Position numbers and translations under genes: made by a program. A stretch of DNA of 64,000 bases. Origin: Paragonimus westermani. Taxonomy: Eukaryota; Platyhelminthes; Trematoda; Plagiorchiida; Troglotrematidae. Of the stretch, positions 21,530 through 33,700 are shown in pieces (the first letter of the stretch is position 1; every line of letters starts with the position of its first letter). The notes below the pieces were generated by a model that was not told the origin of the DNA, made no database searches, and saw nothing but the letters and a program-made list of their open reading frames with translations. The stretch is taken from the NCBI GenBank assembly GCA_008508345.1, contig QNGE01000834.1, positions 62,001 through 126,000 on the forward strand. Direction: 5' to 3'.

Positions 21530-23860
21530 GATTAATAATTATCCTAAAACTGGTAGAAAAGTTAAGAAACGCGGTTGCAGTTATTGTCAGTTGTGAAGAG
21601 CTCTAGTGATCGAAGTTAAATCGAGAACAGGAAAATTGGGTTTGTGTATGACCCAAGCTGAATAAAAGATAGCAGAAGAAAGGTTGGTCGGGGTCGGCGC
21701 GAAATAAATATTTGCACAGGGATCTAGTAGAAGATAGGGACAAGTTAAGAGCGATCTAAATGTAAGGCTGGGTTTTGTCACATAGAAGTTCTGTCGAAAA
21801 TGCTAGGCAATCAACATAGGGAGAACGGGACGAACGTCATGCAGTGTAGTAGCCAAGCTTGTTCCGGTTTGGGTTGAATGTGAGGTGGAGCAGGTTCCAG
21901 AAACCGTTGTTGTGCGACCAGCGTAGCGCAGACAGCCAACACCCTCGGTCGCACTTCAATTGCTGACCTCCGAACATAAGGTTGTATGTTCACGTGCTTT
22001 CAAAGTCAAATGCGTGACTACAAATCGACAACTGCTTCAGTTCGTTGAGGATGTTGCTACTCGAAGGTGGCAACCACTCCTCTGTCAACAGAAGGACACG
22101 ATCGTCAGTCTGAAGCTACCGTGGTAAATTAACAAGTTCACTGCTCGTGCATGTGTGTGGTAATGTATTTCTTTTCATTGACCTTGTTTGACTCTGCTAT
22201 ACAAACACCAACACTGCATGATGTACCTGACGAGATGCACCGAAATTCGTCAGGCGATTACTCGTGAAATTGGCCGTTTTCGACTTCTATTCGCAAGTTT
22301 ATTTCAGAGCACAATTTTCCCGAATCTACATAAGAAACGGAATTGGCAACAATCCATCATTTGTTCCAGTAAGAGTACTTCTCCGATGTACGCATCACTG
22401 TTTGTAATGTCGACACGCGGTCACCTCTGCCAATGAACAATGGCCTCATTCAGTGAAGCCTGGGTGCAGTGTTCAAAATACAGAAAATGACATTTGTTAA
22501 CAGCAAGTAAATTACACAGTGATCATGAAAATTGCTTACTATCTCATAATACGTCTGTTATTCTGCTAGAAAATCATATTAGATGGAAGGAAGTTACTTG
22601 TTTTAGACTGGAGATGGTGCTTACAGTTGATTGTTGATAAGCGAGACAAGTTGAACGAAATGTGTTCCTACTTCTTTAAATTGCGGTACAGCTTCTCAAA
22701 CCTGAATGGGTAGCCAGAAACAACCCTTTCATCCGATCTACCTACAGCAGAGTGAGTCACATCCAACTCGTGTTCATCTGATGTATCTCCCATGTAAGTG
22801 AATATTTCTTCGTCCGTCATTACTTCTGATTTTTCCGTATCCCCATGACATTTGGGATGTGGGGAAGAGAACTGTAGGCAATAATAGCCACCGGCCTTCC
22901 AGTATCCCCAAGGCGGTTACTCAATTATCTTAATGGGTCTTGATAGTCGGCTACCACTGCAAATAAATATACAGTATATGACCGACAACAATCGTTTGCA
23001 AGTTCAGCTAATCGGAGTGTTAAAGGGAAAACTAGCTTTATACACTTTTAATTACACGATCTGACAGTCTTATACGGCCAACCTGAAGCAGTGGTTATGA
23101 CACCTGAAAACGGGAGTCACACATTTGACTACTGAAAGTACTGAAACTACATTCACCATCATTGGTAAGATGTCTCCAATAGTGGGCTGCCACAGCCTAG
23201 TGAAAATTGAAGGGTTATAACTCGATCAGGCTATTTACGTTTCAGGTCTTTGGGTTGTTATATACAGCACGGTTTTGTTGTGAGTGCGCTTGTAGCATCT
23301 GGATTTTATCGAACACCCGGTCGCTAAAAGAGGTGTTTTGTCTGGCCTTCCAGTATTTGAATGGATCACGGCGGTAATGCACCCTTCTGGGATTTCCTCT
23401 CCAGCGGGCTTCGTACATATATGTGGGGTGCTGATGACAGTTGCATGCGATACCTGTACTAGTTTATATGCAAGAATTTGGCTATAAGAGGTATCTAATC
23501 TCTTATACTGCACAGTTGCGTTCATTAAGCTTATCACTGACGGCTCTCACCACCGTGGGATAGGTTTTTTTAACTGCCCAAAACATCAGACACCATAGTT
23601 GAATTCACTCATGTCCAGAAAGAAAGAAAATCCCCTGAGTTTTTGAAACCGTTCGTTCCCATGATGAACACGAGTAATACAGTGAGAAGACACAATTCAT
23701 GTGATGTTCCCTGGAGTAACATTTCGCACATTCTGTTCACACACGGACATGTAATTAATTTTAAACAAGTCAAAATTTTATAGGGCGGAAGTTATGGATT
23801 AAGCAGCTGGACACGAAAACTAGAAAATCGAAATTACAGGAATGCCGCCTATAAGGGTGG
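21530..23860. other. No recognisable gene or repeat
   Basis: No domain or repeat family is recognised. The last bases approach the C-terminal end of PLE-4, which reads leftward. Confidence 0.4.
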
Positions 23861-23864
23861 CCAC

Positions 23865-25110
23865 GACGTCAACACAAATTGTTTTGATCACACAGGGGGA
23901 CTGTGACGTTTGATAGCCAAAGGCTCAGCAAACTGGAGAATGCGTTTCCGGTTGCTTCGACAGATCACCGAGACAGCTTCAGGAACTTTGACTTTGTGTC
24001 CTGTTTAGATTATGTGCCTTCCAACCGATTTTGTTGGGTGCCGTACGTCGACAACTTTTCAGATACCTGGCGTTACTAACTGAGTTTCCGGGCATTTGGG
24101 AATATGGTGCTTGACACGAACAGTTAGTTGTCTATTTGTCTTCCCCATGTAGCTCACACTGCAGCTACACGAGTGTTTGTATAAACAGTGGGATATGACA
24201 GACGCACACTATGCGTTCGTAACGAGAGCGACTGGTGGGGTTCTCGTTCACTATAATACACACATTGTTCCAGCGTTATAAGTCCTGGATACAGCAGCTG
24301 TTAGATGCTTCTTCGTCACTCTCGACGAGCTGGTCCCTAGAAAGGTAAGTTCTAAATACACCGTCCTCTTCGGCACTGTCTTCACTTCCACTGTTAACAT
24401 GGAGGCTCTGCCGTATTTTCTAATAAACTGCGGGGGTACCCGTTATCCTGCAGAGTACTTGTGAGTAGGCTCAACTCTGGTTATAGGTTGTCTTCTGCGC
24501 AAATCCTCGGTGCTCTGTTGAAAACCGTCCTGACTAGACTTCTACACTGTCCCGGACAGAGGCTTTCGAAATACATATACTCTCCTGTCCAGTTAGGCTT
24601 CCTGCGGATGGATCATTCTACCGTGTAATCTGGTCTTCGAGTGACTAGAAAGTCCATGTACATAAGAAAATCAGTTGCTTCATTCTTTTTCTCGTTGTTC
24701 AGATGAGCTTGGTTCAACTTCAGGAATAACGTTTTGAGTCACCTGAGCTCTCAGCAATGGCTAGAATATCAACTACATAGCGTCTGTACAACACCTGCTT
24801 TGACAAGCTTTCACATGATGTGGATCCTACTTCAGCCATGAAGAAATCCGATAGACTTGGACCTGATGGGCTGCCCACTACAACCCTGTCCGCCTTTCAA
24901 AAACTACGCCTTCGAAAGTTAAGCCTTATATCATGTGTATATTGATTTCCATTTGTAGTACATGCACTGGCATAATGAATGTGAGGACGCGTTTTCTTGA
25001 ATGACAGGAGGACACCGAACCATAGTCTGATAGAAACAATGTCCACGCAGCACCGTTTAATACTGGCCGGGACTAGTAGCCTTTGTACAGTTCCACCTTG
25101 TTCTAACAAT
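23865..25110 (-). pseudogene. Penelope-like element PLE-4: RT central part plus GIY-YIG endonuclease, decayed
   Basis: On the minus strand: CTTNGNQYTHDIRLNF (about 24,910-24,960); VVVGSPSGPSLSDFFMAEVG (about 24,820-24,880), equal to the VAMGSPLGP block; VLYRRYVVDILAIAES with YVVD at 24,768-24,779 where YVDD is expected; TWTF then DFLVTRRPDYTVE-like remnants; KPNWTGEYMYFESLCPGQC (about 24,550-24,610); and DNGYPRSLLEN. The GIY-YIG region is CSCSVSYMGKTNRQLTVRVK with HHIPKCP (about 24,090-24,180). A C-terminal part around ILQFAEPLAIKRHSPPV lies near 23,900-23,950. The wording differs from PLE-2 and PLE-3 (ESLCPGQ against DSFVPLNQK), so this is a different PLE subfamily. Loss of a catalytic Asp, stops and frameshifts show it is dead. 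Confidence 0.88.
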
Positions 25111-25114
25111 TCGT

Positions 25115-27078
25115 ACTTCTTTTATAACTCGGGTCTTGGCCTCAGTTTATTTGGAGTGTAAACTTCCGCTCAGAGGATGTTCGCTTTATCCTGTGCGAGT
25201 TTACTGGCCTGAACGTTTGGGACATACCGATCAAGTGCATGTGATACTCGGTCAGGGGCAGAACCGGTTTAGCTAGGTCAATTCCCCTTAAGCTACCGAT
25301 ATGTGGGAGGTAGTTATCGGCCACCATTTCGTTCGTCCTGATCAGCTATGTGCAGCAACCGTGGAAAAAATAGGTAAACGAACGGATGCGTACTGGCAAA
25401 ATGGTACAGTCTGTCTAGACAGCAAATGTAAGTCGATTTTAGTGACGTGTGTGACGTGTGAACATTTGAATATTCTCAATGCACGGGATAAGACAGGTCA
25501 AATAGTAATGGGCAGATCAACAAGTGTTTCAAATTTCATATGAAGGTTAATGCACCAACAGTTAATTTGAGTAGAACAAGGTCAACCAATACTCGCTGGA
25601 TTTGTCCTAGCAAAGGTAATTTGAACATATCACAGAACTGAGGTGAACAACAGGTATTTGTAACTAAAGGTAAAAAACGACGAAAAACACCAACAATCGA
25701 CCGCATACAGCAGACAAACAAGCTAGTGCTGTCCACTGCCACATCCAACTTTAGACACAGAAACGCCGGTTCTTAAGGTCTATCACTAACCTCTCTAGAA
25801 AAGATGAAGCATGTTTATGCAAGGCCTAGCAAACAACATAGAAACCTTTTATGAGGTCTCCTGTGTAATCCGATTCCAGCAAGCTCTGCGTTATTTTACT
25901 CATACCTGCTCCACTTCTGGGATTTAGAAGGTCGCTTCAGAAGATGCTCCCAGACTCGAAGGTGTTGTACCATCACTATACGGTCTATATACTGCAACCC
26001 CCCTGTGCAGATGGCCTCATGATTGAGGTTTAATTTGACAACAGATGGCACTGGATCTCTTCTCGGACTTGAAGGCATACACGCTTTTAAGTGCCCGGCA
26101 AGGATATTAACCTATGTGTATGTGCAGTTCAACGCTGACTTCAGCCTCCGTCCTTTCAGAGATTCCACACTGTCACCCTTGAAGTGTAGCGATATGTACA
26201 CCTGTTTGCGAGATACAGTCGTGATATTTAATCAGGTGTCGATCGGTTCTGAATACTTTTCCACAGAGAGCATAGGGTAGCTATTGTGAATCGGAATCTG
26301 CATGATAATTCTGAGCTCTTCGGTGTACTTCCATACCAGCAGATGTTCTGCACCCTGCAGTGCAACGTTCACATCATTGTATACTCATGCCTAACTAGTG
26401 CAAAACTTTTAAAGTACAATAAACGACTAGTTCTTGACTTTCCTACTGGATGCCTCTACGCAGAAGACCACCTTCATGGTTGATTAAAAGTCTGCCCAAA
26501 AGTGGCAACTGATTACGCTCCATCTCAAATATTCATACACACAGACCCACATATGCAGAGCACACCAGTAAACCTGCAGTGTTGTCATTCGCCGGGGCAA
26601 CCTAACACACAAGCCTCTTGCAATGCAATTAATTCAGAGAATGGAAATCAGTCTTCCGTTTATGTCAGTGGCTGTCTGTGATGAAGTAACGGACAAGTTT
26701 TGTTCGGCGCAAAGACTGTTGGTACTTTGAAACAAAAGTAGTGATGATGGAGGCAAAATAATATATAAAAAAAACATCTGATGTAACAATTGATCAAGTC
26801 ACTCTCGAAGTTCTCAAGAAAATGGTGAGTTATATAAGTTAGAGGTATAATTGAAATTCAATTTATCTGCATTCTTCCGGCTTGTTTTGATTTTACTAAC
26901 TGGTTCTCTTAAACTTACTCATGGAATCAATATTCGGATTATTGAATTCCGTCTCAGCCGGTTTACTCACGAACGCACTGGGGTTCACTGAGTCCTAGTT
27001 CCCGATGAAGTAGGCAACTCATCACAGATTCTACTGCAGTTTACCCTATAAGTCCCCTGATGCTAGTAAATATGCTAT
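25115..27078. other. No recognisable gene; upstream side of PLE-4
   Basis: The N-terminal RT blocks expected upstream of PLE-4 on the minus strand are not recognisable. The plus frame at 26,023-26,280 (85 codons) has no known domain. Confidence 0.4.
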
Positions 27079-27703
27079 TGATGAGTAGTGGGGGAGTTGA
27101 TTAATTTAAATTGGACCTCGCGTACACTTGATGGTGTTTGCGCCATTCTTCCGGACTTTCCAACCAGTTCGCTTCAAAAATAAGCACCAAACTCGAGTAT
27201 CGTTCTTGTTAAAGCTTGTCGTCAGTGTACATTCTTGCCACGACCAGGATTTGAATCGCTACCATGCTTAAAGAGCGCAGATATGTTGACCTCTCTCTCT
27301 CTCGATCATCTTAGACTGGGTGAAAATGAAATATCATATGTGAGGGCTCACGCAGTTTCGTTTGTAAGTACTCAAGAAGTTGTCGATTATGAGTGACGGG
27401 CTGTGACTGTCCTTCATCGATGCGATCAGGCAAACCGGCCATTTCCCATGAGCGAAATAGAATATCAATTCATGTATGATAATCCGATCACGCCGAATAT
27501 GACGTCAGTGAGGTAATGACCAGTACACTACTTCATGGTATGTCGCCTGATATGATAGCTCAACCGTGACAAGGATTTGCACTACTGACGAGTTCCACCA
27601 AGCGCAACACTGGTGTTCAAAGCTTCTTTTTTAATCAGACTGGTTGGAAAACTTGTGGGAATGTAAAAGCTGTAGTAAACCGGGGGTGTTGTTAAGAGTT
27701 TCA
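27079..27703 (+). mobile_element. Hammerhead SINE-like element, copy 6 (both arms, ~620 bp)
   Basis: The 5' sequence TGATGAGTAGTGGGGGAGTT matches the 5' end of copy 4. The minus-oriented left arm runs from AATTGGACCTCGCGTACAC to about 27,275 and includes the B-box remnant GGATTTGAATCGC (reverse of GCGATTCAAATCC). A long interior with a CT run at 27,290-27,303 follows. The plus-oriented right arm is recognisable from CAACCGTGACAAGGATTTGC (about 27,565) to the diverged end near 27,703. Both arms hold ribozyme regions: left CTGACGA with CGATACTCGAGT (GAAA changed to GATA), right CTGACGAGTTCC with the GAAA box lost. The interior is longer than in copies 4 and 7. Confidence 0.75.
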
Positions 27704-27704
27704 T

Positions 27705-30700
27705 GTTGATGCATATCACTATTGTACATTAATGACGCAACGGGAACTGTTGAATCATATTGGTAATTCATAATCAATTTAATGTGCTACATGATTTTAA
27801 CGCATCCATAGTAGTGGTCAGTAAGTACCAGACGGGTTACTAGTCTGGGTTGGATGGTAGAAAATCTGTCCAGTCATCTCATCAGTACTGGATTTACACC
27901 ACAAAAATTTGTCATATTTCCTGAATCTACCAGTCTGCATACCATTCCAGCGGTGCCACATGTAAATTCGTGCGCACATGCCTACACGCGTGAAAACGAT
28001 TGGGTTGTAACCAGGCCTGACGGTCTATTAGATGACCATTAGACCTTGATATATACCATTTTGCATGTAGTACAATACTTGCCCAATGGGTAAAAGTTGC
28101 TACGGATGAGTGATATTGAACAGGGATTACAAATGAGACTCTGACTATCAGGTCGTGCCTGTGCACATTGTTCTAACTCCACCGATCCTACCTACAACAA
28201 CTAACAAAAAATGTTAAAAGTACCGAAGCGAATTAATTGACATACAATAGGGAATATGCATTTGTGGATTCTGGAATGAGGTAATGTGTGTATAAATCAT
28301 TATTTGCACCTTTTGCGCGAAACCCACAGAAAGGGGAATCTAGCCAAACGGATTATTTTTCTTCGCATAGGCAAGAATAAACATTTGTTTAGTGGACACT
28401 TAACAGACCAACGTCTGTATGCCCATACGGTCACAAAACGTACCCCATTCAGTCGAAATCCAGATCTCCAAAGACAACTAAAGTTGTATCTCATTTTTAC
28501 ATTCTAGGCACTTAATCAAACCGAAAAAATTATGGTATCTGTGATAAATAAATGTGTTAATGAAAGCCGTACATAATACTTCACATTGCTAGCCGCCAGA
28601 TGACAACTCACAATGCTCCAATCCAAAAAAGAGAAAGCTTAACTAACATCTGGTTAGATGCACGTCTGAAAGTGTTGGAAAAATTAACCATCCCACGCAT
28701 GGCTTCCCAAGTGGGTAACATAGACTGCAATCAGTTCGTTTATGATTGCCCACTTCCCATTGTTGGTGCTCTGGCTTATCAAATTCTATTCTCTACAGTT
28801 ATAAATTCACTTGCGAGTTGGTTGCACCACAATTCACATCCGTAAATCCGTAAATCATTAGTGACGTGTGGTCACTTATTGGAACTGTGAAAACACTCAG
28901 TCTTCCTCATGCTCTCAGAAGACATCACTATTTTCCTATATAAGATGGTATTAGTAGTGTGTTTACTGGTTGAAAGTCGCTGGAAGAGCATGACAGCACA
29001 ACTGGCTCAAAAGTGAGTTATCAGACACAACTTTCAACGTTATCCGATCCAATAGTAAGACATGCGGTCGGAGCTCACCGAGTATGAATAACTGATAGAT
29101 TCCAACAACTAGGCAACCGGTAGTAGTGCTGGCCAATTTCAACCATTAAAAACAGTAGTTTAAGTCACCTTAGGTTTTAATCCTTTCCGTTATGAGCTGA
29201 AAAAAGACACGGGTTTGCTCGCGGGAGTTTATCAGACAACTGGAAAATGCTGTAGCCTTGTTACAGATGTCATTTCAAACTCACAATATACAAGGCATCC
29301 TGTTACCAAGTGTGGACTATTCACTCAGTTTGGTAGCCAGGTTTCATCATAGCTCGGAACCGGCTCTGGGGTGTCCACCGCTTTGTTCCCAATAATTGAG
29401 TTGTGCACGTTAACCCGTGATCACATTTTCTAATTCCACTTGCAGACAATCTGTAAGCTACAAAACACAAACTTATCTTCTCCATCCGATTTACTGTGAA
29501 TTTAGTTCAAACTGCCAGACTAGCCATACGGTTGTAGGCGGTCTCAAACGGTTCGATAATTTTTGTTGCTTGGGAACTTCAAAGTTTACCTATTCCTCGT
29601 TGTCGGTATTAAACCGTGGCCTGAACTATTTTCTGGTATGTACTGGCTACCTTTGACAACAGGAGAATTTGACCATTTTAATGTCACGAAGATATTTTTC
29701 ACCTTCAGTGATGAAAACCGCTCTTTGTTCCAAATCGGTCAACAGGTCAACGTGTACTTTTGCATCACAATGTATAAACTGTTCAGCAGTTGTTTTCCCG
29801 GGTTTGTTTTCGAAAGATTTTCCAGCCTACTCTGTATCGCAAACGCATCTACAAAATCATAGTGAAAGTTTCTTCAAAACATTCATAGCCTTCATTGTTT
29901 CCATTACTCTGCTACCATTGAGTCTGAAGATATCTGTCGCAGCTTATCTTCCACGTGCCTTGAAAAGACACCAACCAAATTCGAACCCAAGCTGTTACCT
30001 GAACGCCTCCGACCAAATGTTCTTTCTGTTACGCCTTACTAATCCTGGTTTTTACACACTCCAATGATTAAATCTTAGTAGTAAATTACGATTTGTTCTG
30101 CACCGATATTCGCTAGAGTGTCCATTAGTGTTTTAATTATGATTATGCCCATAACTCTGTGATATGCTCCTTGAGTTGAGTTCACGCGAAGATGTACGCA
30201 ACCGAAGTTGCACGTCATTGGGCGCGTGAAACAAATAAAAGACATTGCCTGACTTAAGACTTCATTACCTGACAAAATGTGTGTCAGCAACAGAGCTAAG
30301 CATGCCACGGCATGTCATTGTTAGGGGACGATTATAGACAGGATTATAAATCGGTAAAGTTTGTTTCTGAGTGGCCGGGAACAGTCAGTGGGATTCAGAT
30401 CTATTGAACATATCCATAAATCGTTATTATTCCGGCGGTCATTCGGTAGCATAAGCCACCTTTGTTCGATTTGGAGTCGCATCATCAACATCTTGGACGA
30501 CTAGTATTCACCGATCCCAATCGGTGAACAGTGGTTGGGAACAGATAAACTGCCAAGAAAAATAGTCAAACCGCACAATCGAGGTGTTTAGTTTAACCTA
30601 ACAACGGTTCTAACTGGTATCAAACCGCTGCTGAATTTCGTTGATGAGGACTACACTACAGCTAGAATTCAGTAACCAGAGTGCCGTGGATAAATCTTTT

Positions 30701-33700
30701 GTATACGAAAGCGACTGGTCTGTCTGTAGGATAGGTTAAAAAAGGCAATAAGTGAACCTTGGTTACTAATAAATAAACTGTTTTATTGAGTAGCCGTGAC
30801 TGTGTTCGGTTTAGGGTAAAACCAGCCAAAGTTATTCGTAATTTTTGAAGGCGGATGACTGAAAGACCAACATAAATACAAAAGCCGTGATTAACTCTAA
30901 ATGACCCCAAGTGTGATGAGTTGCCCTTAAACTAACCATGAAAATGAACCTGTATATATTTTTCTCAAGTGATTGTTCGATAACCTTTCGTGTCATTTTT
31001 ATTTTGTGGTTCAGTCACGTTTGCCCTCCTTTAAGTAAAGACGTGCGTATGCGAAAAGGTGGGATGTAATCTCTTGAGGTGCATGGGGCCTATTGTTGAC
31101 TCACACCGATTTGACTTGACTGGGCACACTTCGGAAATCAAGTCTCATTCACCCGTAGTTGTTTGGGATTTTAGTTGTAGCAAGTCGAACGTAGCTTTGA
31201 CTTTCAAACAAGCGGTTCACCTGCCACCCTTCAGACGAAATCATTTGATATGAGCCCGCCCCCCCTAGTGTCGCTGCTTCTCGCTACAGCATATTCTCAT
31301 CCGAGCTAGAAATTGAAAGCAGACCTTCTTATGAGAACAACACAGTAGCGAACAAGATTATCAGGCTAATTGTAATACAGTAAATATGAAAGCAGTAACT
31401 AGAGTGAGTCAGAAGAAGGATCAGTGAAGGTAATGGATGGCGTGTTTGTTGTCAGTTCCGCAGCCATTCCTTCAAATCGTGGGCTTGATTCGTTATGGGC
31501 CCGGGAGGACAAATGTCCGCAAGGACTTCTACGGAGCGCGGAGGTCAGGTTTGAGCAGTCGGATACCAATAGCTTGGGCAGCGGTCAACATCCGGAATCT
31601 CACCACTTTTAGTCGATTCCTTGGCACTCGGTAGGCAATCTTACTTGTGAAACGAGTATTTGGACCACTATTCTTTACTGCCCTTACACTAAATGCATGA
31701 TGGAATCCTCCGAACTTAATGTGTTAATTCAAAATCCCTAGCACATCCGCTGGTTAATCCTAAAACGAAAGAAGAGATGCCTTAAGTGTTTGACTTTCTT
31801 TAAACAACCCGACTTGGGTTCTTAAATCTAAATCACCAAGACAAGAAACCAATGACTACTCACGCTTATTGGTGCAAGCATTCAAGGAAATATCGTCATG
31901 TTCTGTACTAGTCAGCAACGCTAGTGAACACTGTGACAGGAATAGAAAGTAATCACAGTTCTCTAAGTGTTGGGAAAATCAGTCCTTCACAGAAATCGTT
32001 TACATTTAATTAGGCAAATAATCGAATTGATAATGTTTTAAATATGTGAATATTGATGTAAACTTGTTCGAGCACGCTACTCATTGTCCGTGGTTAGATT
32101 CAACTATCGTGGAATGCACTGTCTTCGTAGATAGTCTCTTATTCTTAGTCTCACAACTCTGTCAGTTCGCACGTCGTTTGATCAGCATTCCGGATAGTCG
32201 ACAACAGTGTCCTCGGCCCACTGAACCGGGTTGTTCAACAGTTTTATCAGTAGCTTTGACAATACCAAGTATGAAGCCCCACGATTATAACTCTATCCTA
32301 GTTGCACATTTGCTGCCCTGTCTTCGGTGTGACTTCTGGTGAACTATTAAATTTTGGGCATAGGACATAGATTACGGTGAATAGCTTTGTAAGCGTTCGT
32401 CTGTCAACTGTGAGGTGAACTACTTCGTAGTTAATGCTACACACGCATGGACATCCCTATTCCGAGCTAATGAAAATACGGTCTATTCATTGAGTCGCTC
32501 TAAAGTTTCGAAACATTTTGCTGATTCTAACTATCTATGGGAGCAACCATTGTATTCGATGCTAGAACGCTCACTGATCTGTGAAATCTTGGAATTCCTT
32601 ATATGTGAACTCTAGCCTATTGTCTGAAAACAGGACCACACACCTTTCTCTCTCAACATGCGGGTTGTTGGTCTCTATTACTGTGAATTTAGTATGCCGC
32701 TCCTGTAGTTAACTAATAGGAAATACGCTTTGCTTTACACTGGCTAAATTTAAGAAGACGCGTGGATTTTATTTTAATGGCATCTTCCACCTTACCTCAA
32801 GTTATTTCCACTTTCCATTATGCCAAGCTGTTTGAAAGAAAATCCTTAATCTCGCTCATAATCCTTGACCGGAAATGTAACTGTTTTGTGTTATGGATAA
32901 ACTCACTGGACTTCGCATGTGTAATATGGGATTCTAATCTGCGATTCCCCTGGTGGGTGTTTACAAGGACTATTCGTTTTCCTTCGAATGTCAACCCACC
33001 ATCCAGAATAAATTGGTCAACATGGTTGAACTAGACGACAAGCCCAGCTTTCTGCAGTGCTGTCTTCTGGCCACTACCGTCAATCTCTTGGGCTAGATTT
33101 CTCTAAAATTGGACAGTTTGCTGGTGATCAATTTAACTCATGATTACGGCCTCGGGACTGCACGGAACTCTAGCGTAGTATTAGTTTCGTTTGCAAACCA
33201 TCCTTTCTCAGACATGTTACATACATTCTTGATGAATCAGCAATCCAAATAGCGTATCCTGTCTAATGGCTTAATTGATTACCGTAGTTCTTGTGTCTGA
33301 TCGGTCTTCTTTGCTTGTAGTTGTGCGCCTGGCACAGTAGCTTTCTTGTGTTGTGGTGATCGCAGGTCTCTAGCCTGCAACAACTGCTGTTTTACTATCA
33401 AAATTACACTCATTGAAACACTATTTAAAAAGTCGGAGCCAATAATTCATTTTAGTTTGTAAATGGTTTTACTCTATGGACGAAAGACTTTGTCTGTAAC
33501 ACAACATTGTGTCTGAGTTAGTAAACTCGATTTACTTCTACACTACTGGATAGGAAATCATTCAAGAAGTTGAACATCTCAATCGAAGCTCGAAACTATA
33601 CTCACAGCCGTCGGAGATGATATTTGTGTCACAACTTTCAATTTCCCAGATCCATTTTTAACTTCTCGGAGATAAGGTAGTCTCCTTGATGAGTCAGTTA

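Noticed and set aside
29563..30067. Two overlapping plus frames of 99 and 132 codons
   Set aside because: Frames of this length are expected by chance in 64 kb; no domain is visible in either.
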